This document shows, piece after piece, positions 1 through 12,145 of a stretch of 64,000 nt of DNA (its first letter is position 1; the number at the start of each line of letters is the position of its first letter). The stretch is from contig CM017556.1 of assembly GCA_007844125.1 (NCBI GenBank), positions 26,555,148-26,619,147 of the forward strand, written 5' to 3'. The position numbers were made by a program, and so were the translations under genes. The DNA comes from Sinonovacula constricta (taxonomy: Eukaryota; Mollusca; Bivalvia; Cardiida; Solecurtidae). The notes below the pieces were generated by a model that was not told where the DNA came from, made no database searches, and worked only from the letters and a program-made list of their open reading frames with translations.

Positions 1-3000
1 GCCTTTTTCTTATATGACGACCGAACAGTTACTTCGGGAACAAGATGTTTAGAATTAACTATTTCAAGCTAAGATGACAATTATACACACATTCACATAG
101 ACACACATACACACATATACATATCACACATATACAGACATAAATACACACACACACATACCAACATACATTCACATACGCACACACATACGCACATACG
201 CACATACGCACATACACACATATATACACATACACACATGGACACACAAACATACATACTCACATAGACACATTCACAAACATACACACATACTCACATA
301 CACACATACACACATTCACACACATACACATATACACATACACACATACATATATACATATACATATACACACATACACACACACACAAACAAACAGACA
401 CACATGCACACATACACACTTTACACATATACTCACATACACAAATACACGCATACGCACACACATGCACACACATACACAAATACACGTATACCCGCAT
501 ACACAAATACACACATGCACACATACACACTTACACACATATATCCATACTCACATAGACACACACACATACAGCGGACTAAGCAGAATTTTCATTTGGG
601 ATTATATTTCAGTTGAAGATTATTAAATCCAATTCGGAAAACTTTTAAACTTAACCTCCAAGAAACAATTCATATTTTAAAGTCAGGTTCTTTTACATAT
701 AGCCTTTATCTTATATGACGGCCGGAGAGGTAATTGAGGAACAAGATGTTTAGAAATAACTACGGCAAGCTATGATGACAATTATAGTGGCATATTGTGG
801 CATTGGAAATCCTTCCCGGAAATGAGATTCAAACCCGGTTTTGTAGGATTTAGAACGATTGTACATAAGTTTCATGAAATACACAAATGAATACAATACA
901 TTTACACATCGACTGATAACCAAGAACTAAATTTAATGCAGTTGAAGAAGTGAATCCCAAAGGGACAAATTTTAAACGTGGTCTGAACGCCACTGTCCAT
1001 AGTTTAAAGTATGGTTCTTTTATATATAGCCTTTTTCTTATATGACGGCCGGACAGGTAATTCAGGAACAAGATGTTTAGAATTAACTACGGCGAGCTAC
1101 AATGACAATTATAATGGCATATTGCGGAATTGGAAATCCATCCCGGAAATGAGATTCAGACCTGGATTTGTAGGATTTAGAACGATTGTACATAAGTTGC
1201 ATAAAATACACAGATGAATGCAATACATTTACAGGTCGATCGACTGATAACCAAGAACTAAATTTAATGCAGTTTAAGAAGTAAATCCCATAGGGACAAA
1301 TTTTAAACGTGACCTCCACGCAACTGTTCATAGTTTAAAGTCAGGTTCTTTTATATATATAGCCTTTTTCTTATATGACGGCCGGACAGGTACTTCGGGA
1401 ACAAGATGTTCAGAATTAACTATATGGCAATCTATTAGGATAATTAGAAGGGCATATTGCGGGATGCGAAATCCTTCCCAGAGATGAGCTTCAAACACGG
1501 CTTTTGTATGAGTCAGAACGATTTTACATATTTTCATGAAATTCACACAATACATATCGTTTCCTATGTATTTTAGAAATCGTCAGGTAACTAGAAACTT
1601 AATTTTACAAATTATTCAAATAGTTTTAGTTACTTGCCTTAGCAATGTTGAAAATTCGGTATTTTATATATAGCCTTTTTCTAATATGACGCAGAGACTG
1701 TATCGACTGATAGCCCAGAAGTAAATTTAATGCAATTGAAGAAGAAGTGAGTCCAATTCCGGCAACTTTTAAACGTGACCTCCACGCCACTGTTCATAGT
1801 TTAAAGTCATGTTCATTTATATATATAGCCTTTTTCTTATATGACGACCGAACAGGTACTTCGGGAACAAGATGTTTAGAATTAACTATTTCAAGCTATG
1901 ATGACAATTATACACACATTCACATAGACACACATACACACATATACATTCACACACATACAGACATACACACATACATACGGACATACATGTACACATA
2001 CACACACATATACACACATACAAGCATACGCACGCACATACACACAAATACACACATACACGTATATCCGCATACACATTCACACTTACACACAAATACC
2101 CATACTTACATTCACACATGCATACACATAACATACACACATACATACACATACCCACATACACACATTCAGACACATACACATATACACATACACACAT
2201 ACATATATACATATACATATACAAACATACACACACACACAAACAAACATACATACATACACGCATACATACAGACACACATGCACATACACACTTTACA
2301 CATATACTCACATACACAAATACACGCATACGCACACACATGCACACACATACACAAATACACGTATACCCGCATACACAAATACACACATGCACACATA
2401 CACACTTACACACATATATCCATACTCACATAGACACACACATACAGCGGACTAAGCAGAATTTTCATTTGGGATTATATTTCAGTTGAAGAATTGAATC
2501 CAATTCGGAAAACTTTTAAACTTAACCTCCAAGAAACAATTCATATTTTAAAGTCAGGTTCTTTTACATATAGCAATTATCTTATATGACGGCCGGAGAG
2601 GTAATTGAGCAACAAGATGTTTAGAAATAACTACGGCAAGCTATGATGACAATTATAGTGGCATATTGTGGCATTGGAAATACTTCCCGGAAATGAGATT
2701 CAGACCTGGATTTGTAGGATTTAGAACGATTGTACATAAGTTGCATAAAATACACAGATGAATGCAATACATTTACAGGTCGATCGACTGATAACCAAGA
2801 ACTAAATTTAATGCAGTTGAAGAAGTAAATCCCATAGGGACAAATTTTAAACGTGACCTCCACGCAACTGTTCATAGTTTAAAGTCAGGTTCTTTTATAT
2901 ATATAGCCTTTTTCTTATATGACGGCCGGACAGGTACTTCGGGAACAAGATGTTCAGAATGAACTATATGGCAATCTATTAGGATAATTAGAAGGGCATA

Positions 3001-6000
3001 TTGCGGGATGCGAAATCCTTCCCAGAGATGAGCTTCAAACACGGCTTTTGTATGAGTCAGAACGATTTTACATATTTTCATGAAATTCACACAATACATA
3101 TCGTTTCCTATGTATTTTAGAAATCGTCAGGTAACTGGAAACTTAATTTTACAAATTATTCAAATAGTTTTAGTTACTTGCCTTAGCAATGTTGAAAATT
3201 CGGTATTTTATGTATAGCCTTTTCTAATATGACGCAGAGACTGTATCGACTGATAGCCCAGAAGTAAATTTAATGCAATTGAAGAAGAAGTGAATTCCGG
3301 CAACTTTTAAACGTGACCTCCACGCCACTGTTCATAGTTTAAAGTCATGTTCATTTATATATATAGCCTTTTTCTTATATGACGACCGAACAGGTACTTC
3401 GGGAACAAGATGTTTAGAATTAACTATTTCAAGCTATGATGACAATTATACACACATTCACATAGACACACATACACACATATACATTCACACACATACA
3501 GACATACACACATACATACGGACATACATGTACACATACACACACATATACACACATACAAGCATACGCACGCACATACACACAAATACACACATACACG
3601 TATATCCGCATACACATTCACACTTACACACAAATACCCATACTTACATTCACACATGCATACACATAACATACACACATACATACACATACCCACATAC
3701 ACACATTCAGACACATACACATATACACATACACACATACATATATACATATACATATACAAACATACACACACACACAAACAAACATACATACATACAC
3801 GCATACATACAGACACACATGCACATACACACTTTACACATATACTCACATACACAAATACACGCATACGCACACACATGCACACACATACACAAATACA
3901 CGTATACCCGCATACACAAATACACACATGCACACATACACACTTACACACATATATCCATACTCACATAGACACACACATACAGCGGACTAAGCAGAAT
4001 TTTCATTTGGGATTATATTTCAGTTGAAGAATTGAATCCAATTCGGAAAACTTTTAAACTTAACCTCCAAGAAACAATTCATATTTTAAAGTCAGGTTCT
4101 TTTACATATAGCCTTTATCTTATATGACGGCCGGACAGGTAAATGAGGAGCAAGATGTTTAGAATTAACTACGGCAAGCTACAATGAAAATTATAGTGGC
4201 ATATTGTGGCATTGGAAATCCTTCCCGGAAATGAGATTCAAACCCGGTTTTGTAGGATTAAGAACGATTGTACATAAGTTTCATGAAATACACAGATGAA
4301 TACAATACATTTATACATCGACTGATAACCAAGAACTAAATTTAATGCAGTTGAAGAAGTGAATCCCATAGGGACAAATTTTAAACGTGGTCTAAACGCC
4401 ACTGTCCATAGTTTAAAGTATGGTTCTTTTATATTTAGCCTTTTTCTTATATGACGGCCGGACAGGTACTTCGGGAACAAGATGTTTAGAATTAACTATT
4501 TCAAGCTATGATGACAATTATACACACATTCACATAGACACACATACACACATATACATTCACACACATACAGACATACACACATACATACGGACATACA
4601 TGTACACATACACACACATACAAGCATACGCACGCACATACACACAAATACACACATACACGTATATCCGCATACACATTCACACTTACACACAAATACC
4701 CATACTTACATTCACACATGCATACACATAACATACACACATACATACACATACCCACATACACACATTCAGACACATACACATATACACATACACACAT
4801 ACATATATACATATACATATACAAACATACACACACACACAAACAAACATACATACATACACGCATACATACAGACACACATGCACATACACACTTTACA
4901 CATATACTCACATACACAAATACACGCATACGCACACACATGCACACACATACACAAATACACGTATACCCGCATACACAAATACACACATGCACACATA
5001 CACACTTACACACATATATCCATACTCACATAGACACACACATACAGCGGACTAAGCAGAATTTTCATTTGGGATTATATTTCAGTTGAAGAATTGAATC
5101 CAATTCGGAAAACTTTTAAACTTAACCTCCAAGAAACAATTCATATTTTAAAGTCAGGTTCTTTTACATATAGCAATTATCTTATATGACGGCCGGAGAG
5201 GTAATTGAGCAACAAGATGTTTAGAAATAACTACGGCAAGCTATGATGACAATTATAGTGGCATATTGTGGCATTGGAAATACTTCCCGGAAATGAGATT
5301 CAGACCTGGATTTGTAGGATTTAGAACGATTGTACATAAGTTGCATAAAATACACAGATGAATGCAATACATTTACAGGTCGATCGACTGATAACCAAGA
5401 ACTAAATTTAATGCAGTTGAAGAAGTAAATCCCATAGGGACAAATTTTAAACGTGACCTCCACGCAACTGTTCATAGTTTAAAGTCAGGTTCTTTTATAT
5501 ATATAGCCTTTTTCTTATATGACGGCCGGACAGGTACTTCGGGAACAAGATGTTCAGAATGAACTATATGGCAATCTATTAGGATAATTAGAAGGGCATA
5601 TCGCGGGATGCGAAATCCTTCCCAGAGATGAGCTTCAAACACGGCTTTTGTATGAGTCAGAACGATTTTACATATTTTCATGAAATTCACACAATACATA
5701 TCGTTTCCTATGTATTTTAGAAATCGTCAGGTAACTGGAAACTTAATTTTACAAATTATTCAAATAGTTTTAGTTACTTGCCTTAGCAATGTTGAAAATT
5801 CGGTATTTTATGTATAGGCTTTTCTAATATGACGCAGAGACTGTATCGACTGATAGCCCAGAAGTAAATTTAATGCAATTGAAGAAGAAGTGAATTCCGG
5901 CAACTTTTAAACGTGACCTCCACGCCACTGTTCATAGTTTAAAGTCATGTTCATTTATATATATAGCCTTTTTCTTATATGACGACCGAACAGGTACTTC

Positions 6001-7904
6001 GGGAACAAGATGTTTAGAATTAACTATTTCAAGCTATGATGACAATTATACACACATTCACATAGACACACATACACACATATACATTCACACACATACA
6101 GACATACACACATACATACGGACATACATGTACACATACACACACATATACACACATACAAGCATACGCACGCACATACACACAAATACACACATACACG
6201 TATATCCGCATACACATTCACACTTACACACAAATACCCATACTTACATTCACACATGCATACACATAACATACACACATACATACACATACCCACATAC
6301 ACACATTCAGACACATACACATATACACATACACACATACATATATACATATACATATACAAACATACACACACACACAAACAAACATACATACATACAC
6401 GCATACATACAGACACACATGCACATACACACTTTACACATATACTCACATACACAAATACACGCATACGCACACACATGCACACACATACACAAATACA
6501 CGTATACCCGCATACACAAATACACACATGCACACATACACACTTACACACATATATCCATACTCACATAGACACACACATACAGCGGACTAAGCAGAAT
6601 TTTCATTTGGGATTATATTTCAGTTGACGAATTGAATCCAATTCGGAAAACTTTTAAACTTAACCTCCAAGAAACAATTCATATTTTAAAGTCAGGTTCT
6701 TTTACATATAGTCTTTTTCTTATATGACGGCCGGACAGGTAATTCAGGAACAAGATGTTTAGAATTAACTACGGCAAGCTACAATGACACTTATCATGGC
6801 ATATTGCGGAATTGGAAATCCATCCCGGAAATGAGATTCACCTTTTCTTATTTACCTATTCAAACCCGGATTTGTAGGATTTAGAACGATTGTACATAAG
6901 TTACATAAAATACACAGATGAATGCAATACATTTACAGGCAGGTCGATCGACTGATAACCAAGAACTAAATTTAATGCAGTTGAAGAAGTAAATCCCATA
7001 GGAACAAATTTTAAACGTGACCTCCAAGAAACAATTCATATTTCAAAGTCAGGTTGTTTTATATATAGCCTTTTTCTTATATGACGGCCGGACAGGTACT
7101 TCGGGAACAAGATGTTCAAAATTAACTATATGGCAATCTTTTAGGATAATTAGAAGGTTATATTGCGGGATGCGAAATCCTTCCAAGAGATGATCTTCAA
7201 ACACGGCTTTTGTACGAGTCAGAACGATTTTACATATTTTCATGAAATTCACACAATACATATCGTCTCCTGTATATATTACAAATCGTCAGGTAACTAA
7301 AAACTTAATTTTACAAATTATTCAAATAGTTTTAGGACATGTTGAAAATTCGGTATTTTATATATAGCCTTTTTCTAATATGACGCAAACACTGTATCGA
7401 CTGATAGCCCAGAAGTAAATTTAATGCAATTGAAGAAGAAGTGAGTCCAATTCCGGCAACTTTTAAACGTGACCTCCACGCCACTGTTCATAGTTTAAAG
7501 TCATGTTATATATATAGCCTTTTTCTTATATGACGACCGAACAGTTACTTCGGGAACAAGATGTTTAGAATTAACTATTTCAAGCTAAGATGACAATTAT
7601 ACACACATTCACATAGACACACATACACACATATACATATCACACATATACAGACATAAATACACACACACACATACCAACATACACTCACATACGCACA
7701 CACATACGCACATACGCACATACGCACATACACACATATATACACATACACACATGGACACACAAACATACATACTCACATAGACACATTCACAAACATA
7801 CACACATACTCACATACACACATACACACATACACATACACATATACACATACACACATACATATATACATATACATATACACACATACACACACACACA
7901 AACA
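1..7904. repeat. Left satellite array (higher-order repeat with CA-rich blocks)
   Basis: Tandem monomers of about 330 bp share the core 'agcctttttcttatatgacg', then 'gaacaagatgtt', 'gtacataagtt' and 'gactgataaccaag'. In some monomers the centre is replaced by a long CA/TA-rich block that starts after 'gatgacaattata' and ends at 'catacagcggactaagcag'. The anchor 'ctatttcaagct' before each block lies at 59, 1886, 3424, 4496, 6024 and 7575, giving modules of about 1.83, 1.54, 1.07, 1.53 and 1.55 kb. The array stops abruptly inside the last CA block. Open frames in it are artefacts of low complexity or of the conserved monomer. No gene is seen. Confidence 0.95.
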
Positions 7905-7923
7905 CACATACTTGGACAGCAAG

Positions 7924-8252
7924 CAGTGTGAGGACTATGACATAAACCATACATTCTGAGGACCATTAACAAAGCTTGGAAGAAGGCAACCATAAAGGGA
8001 CAGAATATTAATGTAACTGTAGGAAATACATTGCGATATTGCGATAACGTTTACACTCAGTAGAAGTATAATAAAATCAAAACGAGGACTGATCAACCAT
8101 TAGCATCTTTACGAGGACATCAATTCGAGGACATTGATTTGCATAATTTACACAAAGTCTGGTTGAAAGCATTTTGAGGACTATAGTTTGCATATTTTAC
8201 ACAAATTTATGTAAACAAGAATTCTGAGGACTGTAATAATCATTTTGAGGAC
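7924..8252 (+). repeat. Left-end cluster of GAGGAC motifs
   Basis: Eight copies of GAGGAC, all on the plus strand, start at 7930, 7958, 8094, 8113, 8127, 8176, 8226 and 8247. The first is part of the 13-mer shared, inverted, with the right end. Two are followed by similar 'gcata..ttacacaaa' sequence, so part of the cluster is a local duplication. Such a density is far above chance for a hexamer. Subterminal motif arrays often bind the transposition enzyme in DNA transposons; that role here is inference. Confidence 0.7.
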
Positions 8253-9740
8253 GTGTTTGACACATGCTTGGCATTAAGTTGCTGTCTGATCCTAAACATC
8301 TGATGGATGCTCCCCTCTCGTTGGCATGTATCCGGCCAATTCCTTTAATTTTAATCATAATATTCACTCTGGAACCATTTCTATTACAATTAAACTTAAT
8401 ATACCACTAATAGCTAAATAACTCATGTTTCATAAAAAGGGACCCATGCACATTTTACGTAGGTTTTTATTATTAAATTGCCTTTGTTTTTGTTATACCA
8501 TGACCTTCAATGATTTCATATCTTATGTTTTGAAGAGTTGAAGCCTTTTTATGTGGCCTTAGTAGACTTAAAGCGCAAACGATCGAGCTTAGCATAGCAA
8601 GCGCATGTGGCAAAATATATATTCTATTAAAATGTGTTTTGTTACTTCGTATTACCGGTATTGAAAACAATGTGCCTTTAAAAAATTTCAACTGTTATAT
8701 ATTTAAAAATTAAAAATATATGACAAAACTACTATTTGAAGAGACTTACAAATACCCAGGCCACTACTACCCCCAGGCCACTACTACTAATTTTAAAGTC
8801 TGGTTTGACCCGACGCAGGATCTAACGGTCAATGCTTTACCGAGCTACGGCCCAAATGGAGTGCTAATAATAATGGCTGGATTGCCTCAGTGACCCCAAA
8901 TTAGACTGCTTGTGCATCAGATATTGGCTAAACATCTCATTGTTCCATTCTGCTTCACACTTCAAACACAGATTAAAAATTTATCACATTATTGCTATTT
9001 TCTTTGAGAATAAAAAAGCTGGGAATACCAGCAAGGTTTTGTGAAAACTCCCAAAAAACTATAAATCGCCAGAGAGCATGAATACTGTTAAAATATGTTG
9101 TTTTGACCACAAGACCTTGTTATTAAATTTTTCCCTATAAAATGCATTTTTTGTTATTTAATGTTCTGGTTTTATTTTTTAATTCTAAGGCATTTTAAGA
9201 CATTATCTATGTGGTGTAAATATATTATAAGAGCCAAGTAGTGTTAAAATTCTTAAATGCAACAAGATTTTATTGCTACATTGACCTTATGATCTGGGCA
9301 ACCAATGTAGCCTTCAAATCGTGGGTTGAGCATAATACTGACCTTACTGCATATAAAAATAGAAGCATATGGGATAATTCCGCCTACTCTGCTAGAGCAA
9401 GGGCCCTACATTAAGCCAACAGCGACTGGACTGGATGGAAGCTTCCTATTCAAATTCACTTAGTGGAATATAACATGTTGCAAACGATTTTGTATTTTTA
9501 GATATTTTGTATTTTTATATCAATAAAAGAAAAAGAAAATACAAAAACTATCAGTTCTGCAGTTTATTCAATGTCAAGATTGGTTTTTGAAAACACACAC
9601 ACACATATAATTTTGAACTTTCTACAATGCAGGCTAACAATTTATTTTCATAAACCAAAGCAAGGACTTGCATCTGACATAAATGCCACAATGAGCGAAA
9701 AATCTCATTTCAATGAAGAAAATGCAAGTAATTATAATAT
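8253..9740. other. Unassigned AT-rich stretch
   Basis: I find no coding sequence with recognisable family features or splice context here. A short direct repeat of 'ccaggccactactac' lies near 8757-8787, and a CA microsatellite lies near 9592-9605. The stretch belongs to the left part of the inserted segment, downstream of the gene's 3' end. Confidence 0.5.
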
Positions 9741-9759
9741 CAAGACCACTTGATATAAT

Positions 9760-10370
9760 GCTAGCATTTCCAGTTACCATAACATCACTAGCATGTCTAG
9801 TTACTATAACATCACTAGAATGTCTTGTTACTATAGCATCACCAACACTTCTAGTTACTATAACATCACCAGCACTTCTAGCTACCAAAATATCACGAGC
9901 ACTTCTAGTTACTATAACATCAGCAGCACTTCTAGTTATTTTCAAAACACCGAGCACATCTAGTTACCAAAATATCACCAGCACTTCACTTCTAGTTACC
10001 AAAAATCACCAGCACTTCTAATTACCAAAATGTCAACAGCAATTCTACTCACATTACATTAACTTACATTAATTTATCACTTGCACTTTCAGTTACTATT
10101 TACCTCTTCTAGTTACTAAATAAATAGCACTTTAAGTTACCGTTATATCACTACCACTTCTAGTTAATATATCACTGGCACATTTAGTTACTATATCATC
10201 GGCACTTTTAGTTGCCCTATCACTAGCACATCTAGTTAGTAAATCAATAGCCCTTCTAGTTTCTATATCACTACGACTTCAAGTTACTTTTATATCGCAA
10301 GCACTTCTAGTTACTGCATCACAAGCACTTTTTGTTCCTAAATCACTAGCACTTCTAGTTACTCAATAAT
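9760..10370. repeat. 27-bp minisatellite
   Basis: About twenty degenerate tandem copies of a unit near 27 bp, typified by 'cttctagttactataacatc' followed by 'accagca'. The first ten copies keep an exact multiple of three and so stay open in frames on both strands as 9-residue repeats. Later copies lose register and contain stops. I read it as non-coding minisatellite. Confidence 0.85.
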
Positions 10371-10484
10371 GTAATATCATTCAATGCTACAATGTGCTAC
10401 ATCATGTCTATTCATCTAAGCAAAAGCTCCCCACCCCTGTGCATCTTAATAGTTTAAAAACCACCTTTTTCCAACAAGTAAATG

Positions 10485-11110
10485 AAAAACCCATATTTGG
10501 GGGTTATCATAAGCGATAACCTTAAATGGTCTTTACACATAGAAAAAAATCACAATAAAAGCTAACTCAAATTTAGGCTTCATCAGAAAAAACCCTGAAA
10601 AAATCACAAAAAACTAAAGCAAACAGCATACAATGCACTAGAAAGATCTGTTCTGTTTGGCAATCATATGGGATCCTTATCTGCAAAAAGACATTGACCA
10701 ACAAGAGAGCATTCAGCGTAAGCAGCTTGTTCAAAACAAGCAGTGTTACTGACATATGAACCAACCTGGCTTGCAACCACTTCATTTGTAGCAGATAGGA
10801 GGAGACAACAACACCTGATCTATTCTACAAGATCGTACAGAACCTGATTGCTATCCCTGCCACAGATTACATCTCCTTCAATCAATGCATCTCTAGAAAC
10901 ATACAACAACAAATTAAGATGAATGCCACCAACAGTCATTTAAGCACCCATTCTTCCCTCTTACAGTTAAGAGACCTGAACACCCAACCAGAAAGTGTAA
11001 ACTCTAAAACAATTAATACTTTCAAAACAAAAGGGTGCATATCACTCTGGATAAATTTCTCTCAGAGCTTTAGTTTATTTCCTGTTTTATTCAGATCACT
11101 ATAACTGTAG
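10485..11110 (+). pseudogene. Decayed 3' part of a non-LTR retrotransposon (reverse transcriptase C-terminal region)
   Basis: From 10494 the plus strand reads YLGVIISDNLKWSLHIEK, the conserved segment after the reverse transcriptase core in Jockey/CR1-type LINEs. After frameshifts, 10681 onward reads LQKDIDQQESIQRKQL, matching the family's usual 'LE.IQ..AAR' stretch. The final part, from 10919, contains the usual 'R.L..QP.SVNS.TINTFKTK' ending. Several frameshifts and stops separate these parts and the upstream catalytic core is absent, so this is a dead 5'-truncated copy. The exact clade cannot be set from this fragment. Confidence 0.75.
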
Positions 11111-11259
11111 AAACTAGACACATCACTAAAGGTGATTCATACCCCCACTACCGTACTGATTGTATTAAAGCAAAAAAAAATCCAAAACTTTGAAACTAAT
11201 GCTATGTGAGTAGCAAATTTCTCCCCAATAGATTTTATTTGCGCAAGAATCATTTTAAA

Positions 11260-11765
11260 ATAGAAATACAAAGGGCAATAACTCAAGATTTATACATAGG
11301 GAAGTTACGGTTCTTATCAAGGACGTTTCTCCAAAATCATAACGATCTACTTATGAAGTATCATGATGATACTGCAAAATTTAAGTTTAAAAAATAACAA
11401 TAGGCAATAACTCATGAAATATGCAAAGAAGATTTATAGTTCTTTTAAATGACACATCTCTGTACTAAGATCCATCTACTTATGAAGTCTCAAGATGACA
11501 TTGCAAAGAGTTTTTAAGTTAGGCAATGAAAAAAATAAGTTTGAAAAAAATAACAAAAGGCAATGACTCATGAAATATGCAAAGGAGAGTTATAGTTCTT
11601 ATCAAGGACACTTCTTCGCATTGAGATCTATCTACTTATCAAGTTTTATAACAATATCTCATTTAGTTTTTGAATTATGCTCTGGACAAGGTTTCAGGAC
11701 CGACAGACTGACAGACAAAGTGACTCCTATATAAGCCCCAACTACCCACACCCTAGTGGGGGTAA
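11260..11765 (+). repeat. Dispersed bivalve-type repeat ('ggcaataactc' family), three units
   Basis: Three diverged units begin at about 11273, 11402 and 11561 with 'ggcaataactca' or 'ggcaatgactca' and continue with 'ttatagttctta' and 'gatctacttatgaag'. The block ends with 'gaccgacagactgacagac' and 'ccctagtgggggtaaaa'. It lies directly 3' of the minus-strand gene's stop codon, so it probably forms part of that gene's 3' untranslated region. Confidence 0.7.
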
Positions 11766-11789
11766 AACTTCTACAGTATCTTGTATAAC

Positions 11790-12145
11790 CTATTGTAATT
11801 TGCCATGTTTCTGTTTCTGTGATACCTTGACATTTTTAATGTATGACTTTATCTGGACCCAAGGCCTTCTTAATAGAAGAGGTTCCTTTTTCCTAGCTTC
11901 TTCTATATCAACTTTTCCAGGAAGTTTGTCTATGTAGAGGTATTTATTCAACTGTCTTTCTACTGCAGCCTTTTCATTTTCAGACCACGATGTGCGTCTA
12001 GCTTTCTGTTTAAGTGTTTGCTTCACTGAGAAAGATGATTTCGAAGGTTCAGCTGCTGGTATTCTGTATGTTGTGCTTTGGTCTGAAGTAATTGGGATCT
12101 CATCAACATGGTCATTCTCCCCAATCTCGTCTTCCTCAATAGGTT
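11790..12145 (-). CDS. Coding exon 19: SANT/Myb-like C-terminus and stop
   Basis: Acceptor 'tttttacttttaag' before 12145; 356 nt including stop TAG at 11792-11790. After an acidic/serine linker it encodes ARRTSWSENEKAAVERQLNK and, further on, LRRPWVQIKSYIKN. The spaced Trp residues and helix-rich pattern resemble SANT/Myb-like DNA- or histone-tail-binding domains. The frame joins exon 18 through a split Glu codon (G+AA). Confidence 0.82.

Noticed and set aside
1390..1420. CENP-B box in the satellite monomer ('cttcgggaacaag')
   Set aside because: The spacing of the essential TTCG, A and CGGG positions is not met on either strand.
1747..2433. Open frame of 228 codons rich in His, Thr, Tyr and Ile, and many similar frames up to 246 codons across both arrays, on both strands
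   Set aside because: They arise from CA/TA-rich blocks that lack stops; overlapping frames on both strands are equally open, and they recur in every module.
2621..2875. Recurrent open frames of 75-106 codons in the non-CA monomers
   Set aside because: Identical frames recur because the satellite monomer is conserved as DNA. They start and end at arbitrary places and show no domain or splice context.
1..7904. CRISPR-like array of repeats and spacers
   Set aside because: Repeat units are hundreds of base pairs long, no unique spacers are present, and the genome is eukaryotic.
11677..11937. Plus-strand open frame of 86 codons
   Set aside because: It overlaps the minus-strand SANT-like exon and the dispersed repeat; it is a shadow.
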